From Mariprofundus aestuarium (lineage in GTDB: Bacteria > Pseudomonadota > Zetaproteobacteria > Mariprofundales > Mariprofundaceae), in the NCBI RefSeq assembly GCF_002795805.1, contig NZ_CP018799.1, positions 1,481,001 to 1,545,000 of the forward strand: a stretch of 64,000 nucleotides of DNA, read 5' to 3'. A model generated the notes under the pieces. That model had not been told where the DNA came from, did no database searches, and saw nothing but the letters and a program-made list of their open reading frames with translations. How positions within the stretch are numbered: position 1 is the stretch's first letter; each line of letters begins with the position of its first letter. A program made the translations under genes and the position numbers. Below are positions 1 through 8,671 of the stretch, piece by piece.

Positions 1-594
1 CTACACAATGAGGTCACGCATATCGTCTACATGGGCATGGGCGAACCCTTGGCCAACGAGGCAGGGCTGCATGAGAGCCTGATCATGCTATTATCGGATG
101 ATGGGCTGAAACTCTCACGCCGCAGAATCACCGTATCGACCTCCGGACTGGTACCCCAGATCAACCGTCTTGGCGAAACATTCAATGTTAACCTTGCCAT
201 TTCGCTGCACTCGGCGATTGATACGCTTCGCGATGTGCTTGTGCCGATTAACAAGAAGCACCCGCTGAAACAGCTGCGCGACTGCCTGAATCGCTACTCC
301 CTGGGCAAACAGCGACACATCACACTTGAATATGTATTACTCAAAGAGACCAATGACAGGGAGGAGGATCTCCAGGCTCTGATTGATTTCGTTAACCCGG
401 AGCGTGAGCGCGTCAACCTCATCCAGTTCAACACCTACCCCGGTAGCCCCTACGAAGGAAGCTCAAAGGAACACATGAGCAAGTTTGCGCAACGCTTGAT
501 TTCAAAAGGAATTCGTGCCACTGTGAGGCGCTCGCGCGGACAGGATATTATGGCTGCCTGCGGACAACTGAAGGCGGAGACCTCAGTAGAGTAA
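1..594 (+). CDS. rlmN: 23S rRNA/tRNA adenine-C2 methyltransferase RlmN, C-terminal part (gene truncated by window start)
   Basis: Radical-SAM methyltransferase that methylates C2 of A2503 in 23S rRNA and A37 in some tRNAs. The reading frame is open from base 1 and shows the family stretch THIVYMGMGEPLANE, followed by a block around VSTSGLVPQINRL and the conserved end RRSRGQDIMAACGQL. The CxxxCxxC radical-SAM cluster and the N-terminus lie upstream of the window. The next gene follows directly. In gamma-proteobacteria rlmN precedes pilF-rodZ; the same order is seen here with mtnP inserted between. Identity is secure from the conserved C-terminal motifs. Confidence 0.95.
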   Translation, partial: LHNEVTHIVYMGMGEPLANEAGLHESLIMLLSDDGLKLSRRRITVSTSGLVPQINRLGETFNVNLAISLHSAIDTLRDVLVPINKKHPLKQLRDCLNRYSLGKQRHITLEYVLLKETNDREEDLQALIDFVNPERERVNLIQFNTYPGSPYEGSSKEHMSKFAQRLISKGIRATVRRSRGQDIMAACGQLKAETSVE

Positions 595-605
595 TGGGAG
601 ATCAG

Positions 606-1469
606 ATGCAAGCGCGCACGGGCATTATCGGCGGCAGCGGGTTATATGACATTCAGGGAATCGAGGTAATCGACACCCTTGAGATTGAAACGCCATACGG
701 AAAGCCCTCTGATCAACTGCTTCTGGCAACTATCAACGGCCACGAGGTTGTTTTCCTCCCCCGCCATGGGCGCGACCACAGCACTCCTCCTCACAAGATT
801 AATTATCGCGCCAATATCTATGCCATGAAACTTGCCGGTGTGAATCGTATTATCTCCATCTCTGCCGTTGGCTCACTGCGTCAGGAGATCGAACCGGGCC
901 ACTTTGTCCTTGTCGATCAGTTTGTAGACCGCACCCATGGCAGAGAGAATACTTTTTTTGACGGCCCGATTGTTGCCCATGTCTCGATGGCCGACCCGGT
1001 CTGCTCCTGCCTGAAAAAAGAGCTATTAACCGCCTGTAGCGGTGCGTCCATCACCACTCATGCTTCGGGCAGCTACCTGGTGATGCAGGGGCCGCAATTC
1101 TCCAGCCGCGCTGAGTCAGAACTCTACCGGAACTGGGGCATGGACGTGATCGGCATGACCAACATGCCGGAAGCAAAACTCGCCCGAGAAGCCGAGATTT
1201 GCTACGCAACAGTTGCCATGAGCACTGATTACGACTGCTGGCATGAAGAGGAAGAGGATGTTTCCGTACAGTCGATTGTCGCAGTCATGCATGGCAATGT
1301 GGCTAAAGCACAGGCCATGCTGCAGTGCTTTTTCAAGGACTCTTCAGATAAACACGTCTGCAGCTGTGGCTGCTCAACTGCGCTTGAAAATGGCGTTTTT
1401 GCTGACCTTAAGAAACAGAGCGACGATGCCCTCAGGCCCATTCATGCACTGGTAGAGAGGCTTTTGTGA
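606..1469 (+). CDS. mtnP: S-methyl-5'-thioadenosine phosphorylase
   Basis: Cleaves methylthioadenosine with phosphate to adenine and methylthioribose-1-phosphate (methionine salvage, polyamine by-product recycling). It begins with the phosphate-binding IIGGSGLYD motif. It also has RHGRDHSTPPHKINYRANI, the substrate-pocket stretch VMQGPQFSSRAESELYR and MSTDYDCWHEEEE near the end, all typical of the MTAP/PNP family. About 287 residues is normal for the family. A GGGAG five bases upstream favours the ATG at 606. An in-frame ATG at 594 overlaps the rlmN stop and is the alternative. The GTG start of the next gene overlaps its stop codon. Confidence 0.93.
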   Translation: MQARTGIIGGSGLYDIQGIEVIDTLEIETPYGKPSDQLLLATINGHEVVFLPRHGRDHSTPPHKINYRANIYAMKLAGVNRIISISAVGSLRQEIEPGHFVLVDQFVDRTHGRENTFFDGPIVAHVSMADPVCSCLKKELLTACSGASITTHASGSYLVMQGPQFSSRAESELYRNWGMDVIGMTNMPEAKLAREAEICYATVAMSTDYDCWHEEEEDVSVQSIVAVMHGNVAKAQAMLQCFFKDSSDKHVCSCGCSTALENGVFADLKKQSDDALRPIHALVERLL

Positions 1470-2245
1470 TCCGCTACATGCACATACGCAAAGGGTTCAC
1501 CACCACCCTGCTCATTCTTCTGGTTATAGCTCTTACAGGGTGCGCCGGAAATCAGAAGCAACGGGATCAAGACCATAAACTTGCCGACACCCACTACAGG
1601 CTTGGACTGGATGCACTTCAAAAGGAGGGTATGCTGCCCAAGGCGTTTGAGGAGCTGATGAAATCCAACAAACTCCGCCCGAATCAACCTGTGGTTCTCG
1701 ATGCACTTGCTTATGCCTGGTTGCTGCGCGGCAATCTGGATAAATCCGAGTTATATTATAAACGCGCCTTGAAATATGGCGCCGCTTCAGCCACAAAAAA
1801 CAACTATGCCAACCTGCTGAATAAACTTGAACGCTTTGAGGAGGCTGAAAAGATGGCCCGCAGTGCGCTTGATGACCCACGCTACCCCAATCAGGATTTG
1901 GCTTTCATCAATCTTGGCGATGCATTGCTCGGTCAGAAAAAGAGTGCCGATGCTATTCAAGCCTATCGTCAGGCTCAGGTTTTCAGCCCAGACAGCATGC
2001 TGCCCGAAATGAAGATGGCCAACGCCTATGCCCGCGATAACCGTCTGAATGAAGCGCGCCTACTTTATCAAGCTCTATACAGCAAGAACAATAGCAACCG
2101 CTCTATTGTCGAAGGCCTAGTTGAGGTTCTAAAAAAACAGCGAGCCACAGCGCATGCGCGCCAACTACTGCAGGAGTTCAGTCAGAGCGCCAACTCCGTA
2201 CTGGACAAAGCGTGGGCAATTGATGAACTTGAACGGTTGAATTAA
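1466..2245 (+). CDS. pilF: TPR lipoprotein, PilF/PilW-like type IV pilus secretin pilotin
   Basis: Outer-membrane lipoprotein with tetratricopeptide repeats; family members help the PilQ secretin multimerise. A signal peptide ends in a lipobox (ALTGC, Cys about residue 27), and TPR-like helices run from about residue 40 to 215 (for example DALAYAWLLRGNLDKSELYY). The position between rlmN and rodZ matches pilF/pilW in gamma-proteobacteria, and this drives the functional call. The GTG start at 1466 overlaps the mtnP TGA and has AGAGAGG five bases upstream; the ATG at 1478 has no such site. The exact role is inferred from synteny plus TPR architecture. Confidence 0.75.
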   Translation: MIRYMHIRKGFTTTLLILLVIALTGCAGNQKQRDQDHKLADTHYRLGLDALQKEGMLPKAFEELMKSNKLRPNQPVVLDALAYAWLLRGNLDKSELYYKRALKYGAASATKNNYANLLNKLERFEEAEKMARSALDDPRYPNQDLAFINLGDALLGQKKSADAIQAYRQAQVFSPDSMLPEMKMANAYARDNRLNEARLLYQALYSKNNSNRSIVEGLVEVLKKQRATAHARQLLQEFSQSANSVLDKAWAIDELERLN

Positions 2246-2247
2246 TC

Positions 2248-3171
2248 ATGGAGGAGAAGACAGAAACCCCCACTGAAGAAAACAGCACATCTCAGCGACA
2301 GGCTCTACTCAACGAGATTGGCAGAAAACTTTGTGAGGCACGCGAACTTCGCGGTGAAACCGTTGATAGCCCGGCTCGAATGCTGAAGCTGAGCAAGTCC
2401 AACCTGCTGGCTCTAGAGTCAGGCAACTGGGACGCACTTCCCGACGAGGTCTATGCACTTGGCTTCCTGCGCCAGTATAGTAAATACCTGCAAATAGATA
2501 TTGACCCTGAACTCGAGCTATTTAAAAGCGATCAACATAAGCTGACAAAACCACTTACCTTTCCCGATCCAGCAGTTGCCCCTTCACGAAACTGGGCGTG
2601 GATTGCAGGCCTCGCATTCATCCTTCTTATGATTCTGTTCAACATTCTAAACAGCAACAACACCGAATACGAATTCTCCAATGACACGCCGACCTCCTCC
2701 GAGCTAGGCATGGATCATGCCATTGAAACCCCTCAGCAGACTGACGCGGAGAGCATGTCAGATGACACTCCCATGATTGATCCTGCTAAAACAGAGGAGG
2801 CAGTAAATTCGACTGAAAAAGTCGAAAAAACTGCTGGAAACAGATCGACAGGAAGAGAGAGCAAGAAGCAGTCTGCCCCAGCATCCAAGACACACACCTA
2901 TCGTTTTGAAGCCGTAGGCGGCGATGTATGGCTACAGGTTTACGTAGCTGATGGGAGCGGCCTGAGCAAAGGAAAGCTTCATAAAGAAGCGCTGCTAAAA
3001 GATGGTCATTATGCCATTGTAACTGTTGCATCGGAGTCGCTATGGATCACCTGTGGCAATGCTCCTGCACTACAGATTAAAGTAGACGGAAAAACAGTCG
3101 CTGAAACCGGCTCTCTCAGCAGTGGAAAGAAGATTCTGCGTGACTACCGATTCACCATCAAAGGACGATAA
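2248..3171 (+). CDS. rodZ: Cytoskeletal/cell-shape protein RodZ
   Basis: Membrane protein linking MreB to the cell-elongation machinery. A cytoplasmic Xre-type helix-turn-helix domain (residues about 20-90) contains LGFLRQYSKYLQID. A single membrane helix follows at about 113-132 (WAWIAGLAFILLMILFNIL). Then comes a low-complexity periplasmic linker and a C-terminal DUF4115 beta domain (about 212-305, WLQVYVADG...). This order is the RodZ signature. The gene starts two bases after the pilF stop, so the two are probably co-transcribed. Length (307 aa) is normal. Confidence 0.9.
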   Translation: MEEKTETPTEENSTSQRQALLNEIGRKLCEARELRGETVDSPARMLKLSKSNLLALESGNWDALPDEVYALGFLRQYSKYLQIDIDPELELFKSDQHKLTKPLTFPDPAVAPSRNWAWIAGLAFILLMILFNILNSNNTEYEFSNDTPTSSELGMDHAIETPQQTDAESMSDDTPMIDPAKTEEAVNSTEKVEKTAGNRSTGRESKKQSAPASKTHTYRFEAVGGDVWLQVYVADGSGLSKGKLHKEALLKDGHYAIVTVASESLWITCGNAPALQIKVDGKTVAETGSLSSGKKILRDYRFTIKGR

Positions 3172-3252
3172 ACAGGCAAAACAACCTTGCCATTTTCACC
3201 TCTCTGCTGCATATTGCTGGACCTCTGATAAACGCTTACGAGGGGAGCTTTT

Positions 3253-3930
3253 ATGACCACCATCAACTTTCAGTCCGCACGACACAATATGGTCGAGTAC
3301 CAGATTCGTTGTTGCAAGGTTCTGGATCCGACAACACTTGACCTTATTGAGTCCATGCCTCGCGAAAACTTCGTGCCCGAGCATGTGCGCAGCCTTGCCT
3401 ATATGGAAGGTCACGTCCCCCTACCCTGCAATCAGGAGATGCTCACACCACTGCAGGAGGCAATGATTCTGCAGACGCTGATGCTTGATGGTAGCGAACG
3501 CGTACTCGTAATTGGAACAGGCACCGGCTTCCTGACCACGATGCTGGCCATGCAGGCAGCTGAGGTTGTTGGCTGTGAGGTTCACGCAACACTTGCTGAT
3601 CTCTCCCGTGAAAACATCAGCAATCACGGTGTCAACAATGTTAACATACTTCAAGTGAACGCGATGGATGCTGACGCAATGGCCTCTCTTGCAGACATGC
3701 AACAGCCGTTCGACACCATCGTGCTGACAGCTGCAGCTAAGAAAATCCCTGCTCATATTGAAGCGCTTCTGGCAGACAACGGCCAAATGATGGCCTTTGT
3801 CGGAAGCAATCCTGTTGTATCACTGGTGCACCGCCGCAAAGTAGGCAATGCATGGCAGGAAACCACCATGTTCGAAACCCTGCTGCAGGACATGGAAGGC
3901 GTTCCGGAGAAACGTGAATTCGTTTTCTAA
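3253..3930 (+). CDS. pcm: Protein-L-isoaspartate O-methyltransferase family protein
   Basis: SAM-dependent methyltransferase of the PCMT family, which repairs isoaspartyl residues in aged proteins. Seen: the N-terminal ARHNMVEYQIR and PRENFVP stretch, the QEAMILQTL block, the SAM-binding loop VIGTGTGFLT, and the family post-motif TIVLTAAAKKIP. The usual GSGY of the SAM loop is GTGF here. Many alpha-proteobacterial and zeta-like homologues of this size (225 aa) sit in envelope operons and may have other substrates. GAGGGGAG lies just upstream of the ATG. Confidence 0.85.
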   Translation: MTTINFQSARHNMVEYQIRCCKVLDPTTLDLIESMPRENFVPEHVRSLAYMEGHVPLPCNQEMLTPLQEAMILQTLMLDGSERVLVIGTGTGFLTTMLAMQAAEVVGCEVHATLADLSRENISNHGVNNVNILQVNAMDADAMASLADMQQPFDTIVLTAAAKKIPAHIEALLADNGQMMAFVGSNPVVSLVHRRKVGNAWQETTMFETLLQDMEGVPEKREFVF

Positions 3931-4096
3931 ATCTGAGCTGGGCGTAAGAACTCGACACAGTACCGAAACTTTACCAACAACTGTTTGAAATTTTAGCACT
4001 ACGAGCGGTTTTCGCTCTGGTTTAGCCCCTTTACGGGATGATCGCCTAGCTGGATTAGCGCTACCTGTTGCCATCATTCAACGCTAACATTCAGGC

Positions 4097-5167
4097 ATGA
4101 ACCCCCTCTTGCCTGCTCCAGAACCACTAAAAATGCTGTTTCAGCGCTTGGCCTGCTCTGCCCTGCTTCTTTGTGGCATGGCTCTCCTGCTTCCTCTAGC
4201 TGTGAATGCAGCGAACCATGAACCAGACGGCACACAGTATATCAGCCGGGAAGAGCTGGTCATCAAACTGGCCACAGAAACCGGCATTGCCGCCACTGAA
4301 ATTCGCACCATTCTGAACAAAGCCACTTTTCTCCCGAAAGTCATCAAACAGATGAACGGGCAGTGGGAAGCAGCACCCTACGTGAAATACCGTCCGCTCT
4401 TTATAAAACAGAGCATGCTGGAGAAGGGGGATGCCTATCTTAAAGAGAATCAGGGCGACTTTTCCGCTATAGAGAAAAAATACCGGGTTGATTCGGCCAT
4501 TGTCGGCGCCATTCTCGGAATTGAGACCAAGTTCGGTCAACTACATGGCAACAAACCTATTCTGGATTCACTTTATACGCTCTCGACCGGTTTTCCACGA
4601 CGCGCAGATTTTTTTCGCAAACAGCTGGGGGCAATCATTATAATCAGCCGCCAGGACAAGCTCAGGCTGAATGAACTAAAGGGATCATATGCCGGTGCCT
4701 TTGGCGCCATTCAGTTTATACCAACATCATTTCGTGACTTTGCAGTTGATGAAGATGGTGACGGCATCCGTGATGTGTTCAATTCGCAGCAGGATATTAT
4801 TGCCAGTGTTGCCAATTATTTTCAGAAACATGAATGGCAGTATGGACGTCCATCCGCCTACTGGCTGCCTGCTGGCACTAAACTAAACAGCAAATGGAAC
4901 AAATGGGCTACAGGAAAGCTGGAGCACTGGGTCACACTAGGCGAACTGCGCCAATCCATGCCAAACGTTTTCAACCCGATCCCTCGGCCATGGCAGAATG
5001 CAGACAAAGTCAGCATCATCGAAATGGAAACGAAAAACGGTAAGCAGTTTGCGCTGGTGCATTATAATTTTCGGGTCATCATGCGCTACAATTCATCCTA
5101 CAATTATGCCATGGCAGTCACTGAAATTGCAGCCATGCTGGAGAGAAAGACATTCGCCGTCGATTAA
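4097..5167 (+). CDS. mltB: Lytic murein transglycosylase B
   Basis: Periplasmic enzyme that cleaves the MurNAc-GlcNAc bond with formation of 1,6-anhydroMurNAc. The catalytic Glu is in GAILGIETKFG (Glu about residue 143). Family blocks GAFGAIQFIPTSF, DEDGDGIRDVFN and DIIASVANYF are present. A Sec signal peptide is visible (LACSALLLCGMALLLPLAVNA). If the start is the in-frame ATG at 4133, the signal peptide would have a classical length. It heads a long operon with rlpA, dacA and relatives, the usual company of mltB in proteobacteria. The rlpA start overlaps its 3' end. Confidence 0.93.
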   Translation: MNPLLPAPEPLKMLFQRLACSALLLCGMALLLPLAVNAANHEPDGTQYISREELVIKLATETGIAATEIRTILNKATFLPKVIKQMNGQWEAAPYVKYRPLFIKQSMLEKGDAYLKENQGDFSAIEKKYRVDSAIVGAILGIETKFGQLHGNKPILDSLYTLSTGFPRRADFFRKQLGAIIIISRQDKLRLNELKGSYAGAFGAIQFIPTSFRDFAVDEDGDGIRDVFNSQQDIIASVANYFQKHEWQYGRPSAYWLPAGTKLNSKWNKWATGKLEHWVTLGELRQSMPNVFNPIPRPWQNADKVSIIEMETKNGKQFALVHYNFRVIMRYNSSYNYAMAVTEIAAMLERKTFAVD

Positions 5168-6036
5168 CTATTACTGCCCTGTCGCTTTTGCTGGTCGCGG
5201 GTTTCTCGGGCTGTTCGAAAAAAGCAGCTGACACCCCTCCTGACTCGCACAACGCCAACAGCACCAGCATGCCCAGCCTGCCTGACGGCAAAGGAGGCGT
5301 GCACAAAACCGGCAACCCCTACAAGGTGTCAGGACGCTGGTATACGCCCATGAAAAGCGTGGCGGCCTACGACGAGACCGGCATGGCCTCATGGTACGGG
5401 GATGCCTTCCACGGCAAGCTCACAGCCAATGGCGAACGTTATGATATGTATACGCTCTCAGCGGCCCACAAAACACTGCCCCTGCCGACGCTGGTCAGAG
5501 TTACCAACCTGAGCAACGGTCGCAGCGTCATCGTACGGGTTAACGATCGCGGTCCGTTTGTAAAAGAGCGCCTGATTGACCTCTCCTATGCAGCTGCCAA
5601 TGCACTGGGTTACATGCATCAGGGCACGGCAAGGGTGCGTGTGCAGACACTGGACCAGGAACCTATAATAGAGGCGAAAGCCGTACCTGCGCCTGTTATA
5701 GCTGAAGCTGCAACCACCCCTGCACCTGCAATCATTGAAGCTGTAGCCGCCCCTTCCCCCACTCCATCCACGCATACTCCGGCTGTCAAAACAGATAAGG
5801 CTGTTGCAGGTATATTTGTCCAGCTTGGCGCCTTCGGTTCTGAGGCCAATGCCAATCGCATGCGCCTGTCACTACTGGCAGATTATCCATCTGTATCCTT
5901 GCACCCCAAGCAGGTGGCAGACCAGAGGCTCTACCGAGTCCGCATCGGCCCCTTCACAAACATGCAACAGATCGAAGAGACGATGATAACACTGCAAAAA
6001 AACGGCTACCGTCAGGCAGTCGTCGTCATTGAATAA
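5152..6036 (+). CDS. rlpA: Septal ring lytic transglycosylase RlpA (lipoprotein, DPBB + SPOR), apparent ATT start
   Basis: Outer-membrane lipoprotein that cleaves denuded glycan strands at the septum. A double-psi beta-barrel domain (GMASWYGDAFHGKLTANGE to LIDLSYAAANALGY) is followed by an Ala/Pro-rich linker and a C-terminal SPOR domain (IFVQLGAFGSEANANRMR). The lipobox is LVAGFSGC. The first ordinary start, TTG at 5188, would leave only a few residues before the lipobox Cys and has no ribosome site. Reading from ATT at 5152 gives a complete signal (RRRLTITALSLLLVAGFSGC) with GGAG at 5140-5143, eight bases upstream. The start therefore overlaps mltB by 16 bases. The domain call is firm; the AUU start is inference. 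Confidence 0.9.
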   Translation: MRRRLTITALSLLLVAGFSGCSKKAADTPPDSHNANSTSMPSLPDGKGGVHKTGNPYKVSGRWYTPMKSVAAYDETGMASWYGDAFHGKLTANGERYDMYTLSAAHKTLPLPTLVRVTNLSNGRSVIVRVNDRGPFVKERLIDLSYAAANALGYMHQGTARVRVQTLDQEPIIEAKAVPAPVIAEAATTPAPAIIEAVAAPSPTPSTHTPAVKTDKAVAGIFVQLGAFGSEANANRMRLSLLADYPSVSLHPKQVADQRLYRVRIGPFTNMQQIEETMITLQKNGYRQAVVVIE

Positions 6037-6577
6037 AGTGAACAATATCCAGCGCCCGCGTCTGACAGCATTTGGTTCATCGAGGCTTGGTCCTGAAAAG
6101 CCTGAATATGGTGATGTATTCGCCCTTTCCAAGTCCATTGCCGAAGCGGGCTGGGACGGCATGACCGGTGGCCACCAGGGCATGATGGCAGCCTTTTCCG
6201 AGGGTATTTATGCCGGTGGCGGCCATATTCGTGGCATCACACTCGAGCGCTTTCCCACCCCTCCGAACAACACCCTGAGTGAAGAGATTCGGTCACGGGA
6301 TTTTTTCACCCGCATGGGAACCCTGATTGAGGAGGCGCAGGCTTGGCTGGTGCTACCGGGCGGACTCGGCACGCTGGCTGAAGTGGCCATGACCTGGGAC
6401 CTGCTTGCCATCCGTGTACTTGAACCCCGCCCCCTGCTGCTCTACGGAGAGATGTGGGAGCCGGTCATTGAAACCCTTTCTGAACAACTGGTTCTCTCAG
6501 CCGACAGTGCTTTTGAATCCATTCAAATCTGCCACAACCATGAGGATGTGCTGCAAGCACTAAAGGTTCACAATTGA
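6029..6577 (+). CDS. LOG family protein (TIGR00725/TIGR00730-like; possible nucleotide 5'-monophosphate phosphoribohydrolase)
   Basis: Rossmann-type LOG-family protein. Plant and bacterial members release free cytokinins or hydrolyse nucleotide monophosphates. Diagnostic motif PGGLGTLAE is present (residues about 111-119), with TGGHQGMM near residue 47 and an Arg-containing RSRDFFTRM. It starts with TTG at 6029, or GTG at 6038, overlapping the rlpA stop. Its end overlaps the start of the next gene (TTGA), so it is translationally coupled. The substrate is not predictable from the sequence. Confidence 0.8.
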   Translation: MNKVNNIQRPRLTAFGSSRLGPEKPEYGDVFALSKSIAEAGWDGMTGGHQGMMAAFSEGIYAGGGHIRGITLERFPTPPNNTLSEEIRSRDFFTRMGTLIEEAQAWLVLPGGLGTLAEVAMTWDLLAIRVLEPRPLLLYGEMWEPVIETLSEQLVLSADSAFESIQICHNHEDVLQALKVHN

Positions 6578-7455
6578 GCATTCCGAAACCATCTGACTAC
6601 AAGGACCTGCGCAGCACCATAACCGGTGAATCCCACGGCATGCGGCTGGACCTGGCACTGGCTTCATGTTTCTCTCTCTCCCGTCGCAGGCTACGCAAAG
6701 CCATTGATGAGGGGGGTGTTTACCTCAATCGCAAACGCTGCCGCACTGCCGGCCGTATCCTGAAAACTGGCGATACCCTGCGCCTTGTTTTGCTAGAGAA
6801 TGAGAGGCTCACGCCCTTTGATCCTAGCCAGCTGATCTGGCAGCAGCCACCGCTCTACCTGATCAACAAACGGTGCGGACAATATTCACAGGAGGCGCTG
6901 CACCGCAGCCGCGGCACCCTGCCAGATGAACTAGCCCGCCATCTCAAGCTACTGCCGCAACAGGCTGAAAGCTTAAGGCCCGTTCACCGCCTTGACCGGG
7001 GCACCTCCGGCCTGATGCTCTTTTCTTCCGATGCCCGAGTGCTTAATCATATTCAGGCACATTGGAAACAGGCCGCTTTCAAACGTTACCTTGCAGTAAC
7101 CGAGCCGGCACCTGAGTGGGATAAAAAAATGATCACCCTCGCAATAGACAAAACGCGGGATAGCAAAGGCTGTTATCACGTCTCTGACTCAGGTCGCCCT
7201 TGCGAGAGCGAAGCGAGGGTTATCGAGAGGCGTGGCAACCGGGCATTGCTGGAGATGATCCCCCACACAGGCAGAACTCACCAATTGCGTGTACACCTTT
7301 CGTCATTAGGATGCCCCATTCTTGGTGACACACGCTACGGTGGTAAGACACACACACGTCTAATGTTGCATGCACAATATTTACGGCTGGACACACCGGC
7401 TCTAACCACCGGTAAAGAATGGGAAGCTCAACCTGAGGAGAATTGGCAATGGTAA
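6574..7455 (+). CDS. RluA-family RNA pseudouridine synthase
   Basis: Isomerises specific uridines in rRNA or tRNA. An N-terminal S4-like RNA-binding segment (residues about 20-75, SLSRRRLRKAIDEGGVYLNRK) is followed by the catalytic domain with HRLDRGTSGL (catalytic Asp about residue 141). The C-terminal TGRTHQLRVHLSSLG motif is typical of RluA/RluC/RluD. Length (293 aa) is normal. TTG start overlaps the stop of the LOG gene. The conserved DKPxG stretch before the catalytic site is altered to NKRCGQ. Which U is modified cannot be told. Confidence 0.88.
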   Translation: MSIPKPSDYKDLRSTITGESHGMRLDLALASCFSLSRRRLRKAIDEGGVYLNRKRCRTAGRILKTGDTLRLVLLENERLTPFDPSQLIWQQPPLYLINKRCGQYSQEALHRSRGTLPDELARHLKLLPQQAESLRPVHRLDRGTSGLMLFSSDARVLNHIQAHWKQAAFKRYLAVTEPAPEWDKKMITLAIDKTRDSKGCYHVSDSGRPCESEARVIERRGNRALLEMIPHTGRTHQLRVHLSSLGCPILGDTRYGGKTHTRLMLHAQYLRLDTPALTTGKEWEAQPEENWQW

Positions 7456-8669
7456 ACAACAAAATATTTCGCAGCACAGGGGTGCGCAAACTTTTCGGCA
7501 TATTCGCTGCAGCGTTACTATTAATCTCATCTGCTAATGCAAATGCGGTTTCATGGCCAAAATCACCGCATGTCGATGCCACTTCATGGGCCGTAGTTGA
7601 TGCTCGCTCAGGGCAGGTCGTTGCCGTGCATAATGCAGACCAGGAACTTCCTCCTGCCAGCCTGACCAAAATGATGACGCTCTATCTCGCCTTTGAAGAG
7701 ATTAAACTTGGACGTCTGGACCTGAATGCGCGCGTCACAGTGAGTAACAAAGCGTGGAAAATCGGCGGCAGCACGATGTTCCTTGAGCCACGCATAAAGC
7801 CAACGGTAAAGGAGATACTGCACGGTATTGCCACCCTCTCCGGCAATGATGCCTGCATCGCACTGGCTGAGCATATTGATGGCTCTGAAGGTGCATTTGC
7901 CCAGCGCATGAATGCTAAGGCTAAACAGCTTGGCCTTGAGAACAGCCACTTCGCCAACGCAACCGGCTTTCCTCAGGAGGGGCACTACAGCTCAGCCATG
8001 GATATGGCCAAACTTGGCGCAGCACTATGGCGCGACTTCCCGGATATGTACGAACTCTTCGGCGAGAAGAGCTATACCTTCGATGGCCGGACTCAGCCCA
8101 ATCGCAACCGCCTCCTCTGGAGCTATCCAGATGCAGATGGTATCAAAACCGGCCATACCGAAGAGGCGGGTTACTGCCTTGTCGGCTCTGCCGAGAAGAA
8201 CACCACCCGTTTTGTTGCCTCCGTTTTTGGTGCCAGCTCGGATCGCTCACGCGCCCAGCAGACCAAAGCGCTGCTTACATTCAGCTTCCGCAATTTTGTA
8301 ACGATGCGTCCATCGGAGCGTGAAATCCGCCGTCAGGTCGAGGTATTCGAGGGTACAGAAGGGCAAATCTGGCTGAAACCGACCGACCCAATCTGGGTTA
8401 CTGTTCCTAAAGGCAATGAGTCGGCTCTCTCCTTCCGCCTGCGTTACGATGCACCGCTAAAAGCACCGATTCGTGAAGGCGAAAAACTGGGAACTATCGA
8501 AGCCCTGTTCGGAGACAGCCGTGAAACAGCCGAGGTCCTTAAATCGGTTGATATGGTCTCCACCCGTCAGGTTGACCGTGCCTCATGGGTCAGCCGACAG
8601 TGGGATGGTATCCGCTTATGGTGGCGCGATGACAGCAGTGATGAAGGCTCCGTTTCGGAAAGCCAGTAA
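7449..8669 (+). CDS. dacA: D-alanyl-D-alanine carboxypeptidase (PBP5/6-type)
   Basis: Low-molecular-weight penicillin-binding protein trimming the terminal D-Ala of peptidoglycan stem peptides. An N-terminal signal peptide (FAAALLLISSANANA) is followed by the three active-site motifs: SLTK (Ser71-Lys74), SGN (131-133) and KTG (233-235). A C-terminal PBP5-type beta domain follows, with a basic/amphipathic end for membrane anchoring (around RQWDGIRLWWRD). GAGGAG eight bases upstream selects the ATG at 7449 over the TTG at 7443. It overlaps the pseudouridine synthase by seven bases. The neighbour aminotransferase supplies D-amino acids, consistent with a cell-wall operon. Confidence 0.95.
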   Translation: MVNNKIFRSTGVRKLFGIFAAALLLISSANANAVSWPKSPHVDATSWAVVDARSGQVVAVHNADQELPPASLTKMMTLYLAFEEIKLGRLDLNARVTVSNKAWKIGGSTMFLEPRIKPTVKEILHGIATLSGNDACIALAEHIDGSEGAFAQRMNAKAKQLGLENSHFANATGFPQEGHYSSAMDMAKLGAALWRDFPDMYELFGEKSYTFDGRTQPNRNRLLWSYPDADGIKTGHTEEAGYCLVGSAEKNTTRFVASVFGASSDRSRAQQTKALLTFSFRNFVTMRPSEREIRRQVEVFEGTEGQIWLKPTDPIWVTVPKGNESALSFRLRYDAPLKAPIREGEKLGTIEALFGDSRETAEVLKSVDMVSTRQVDRASWVSRQWDGIRLWWRDDSSDEGSVSESQ

Positions 8670-8671
8670 CT

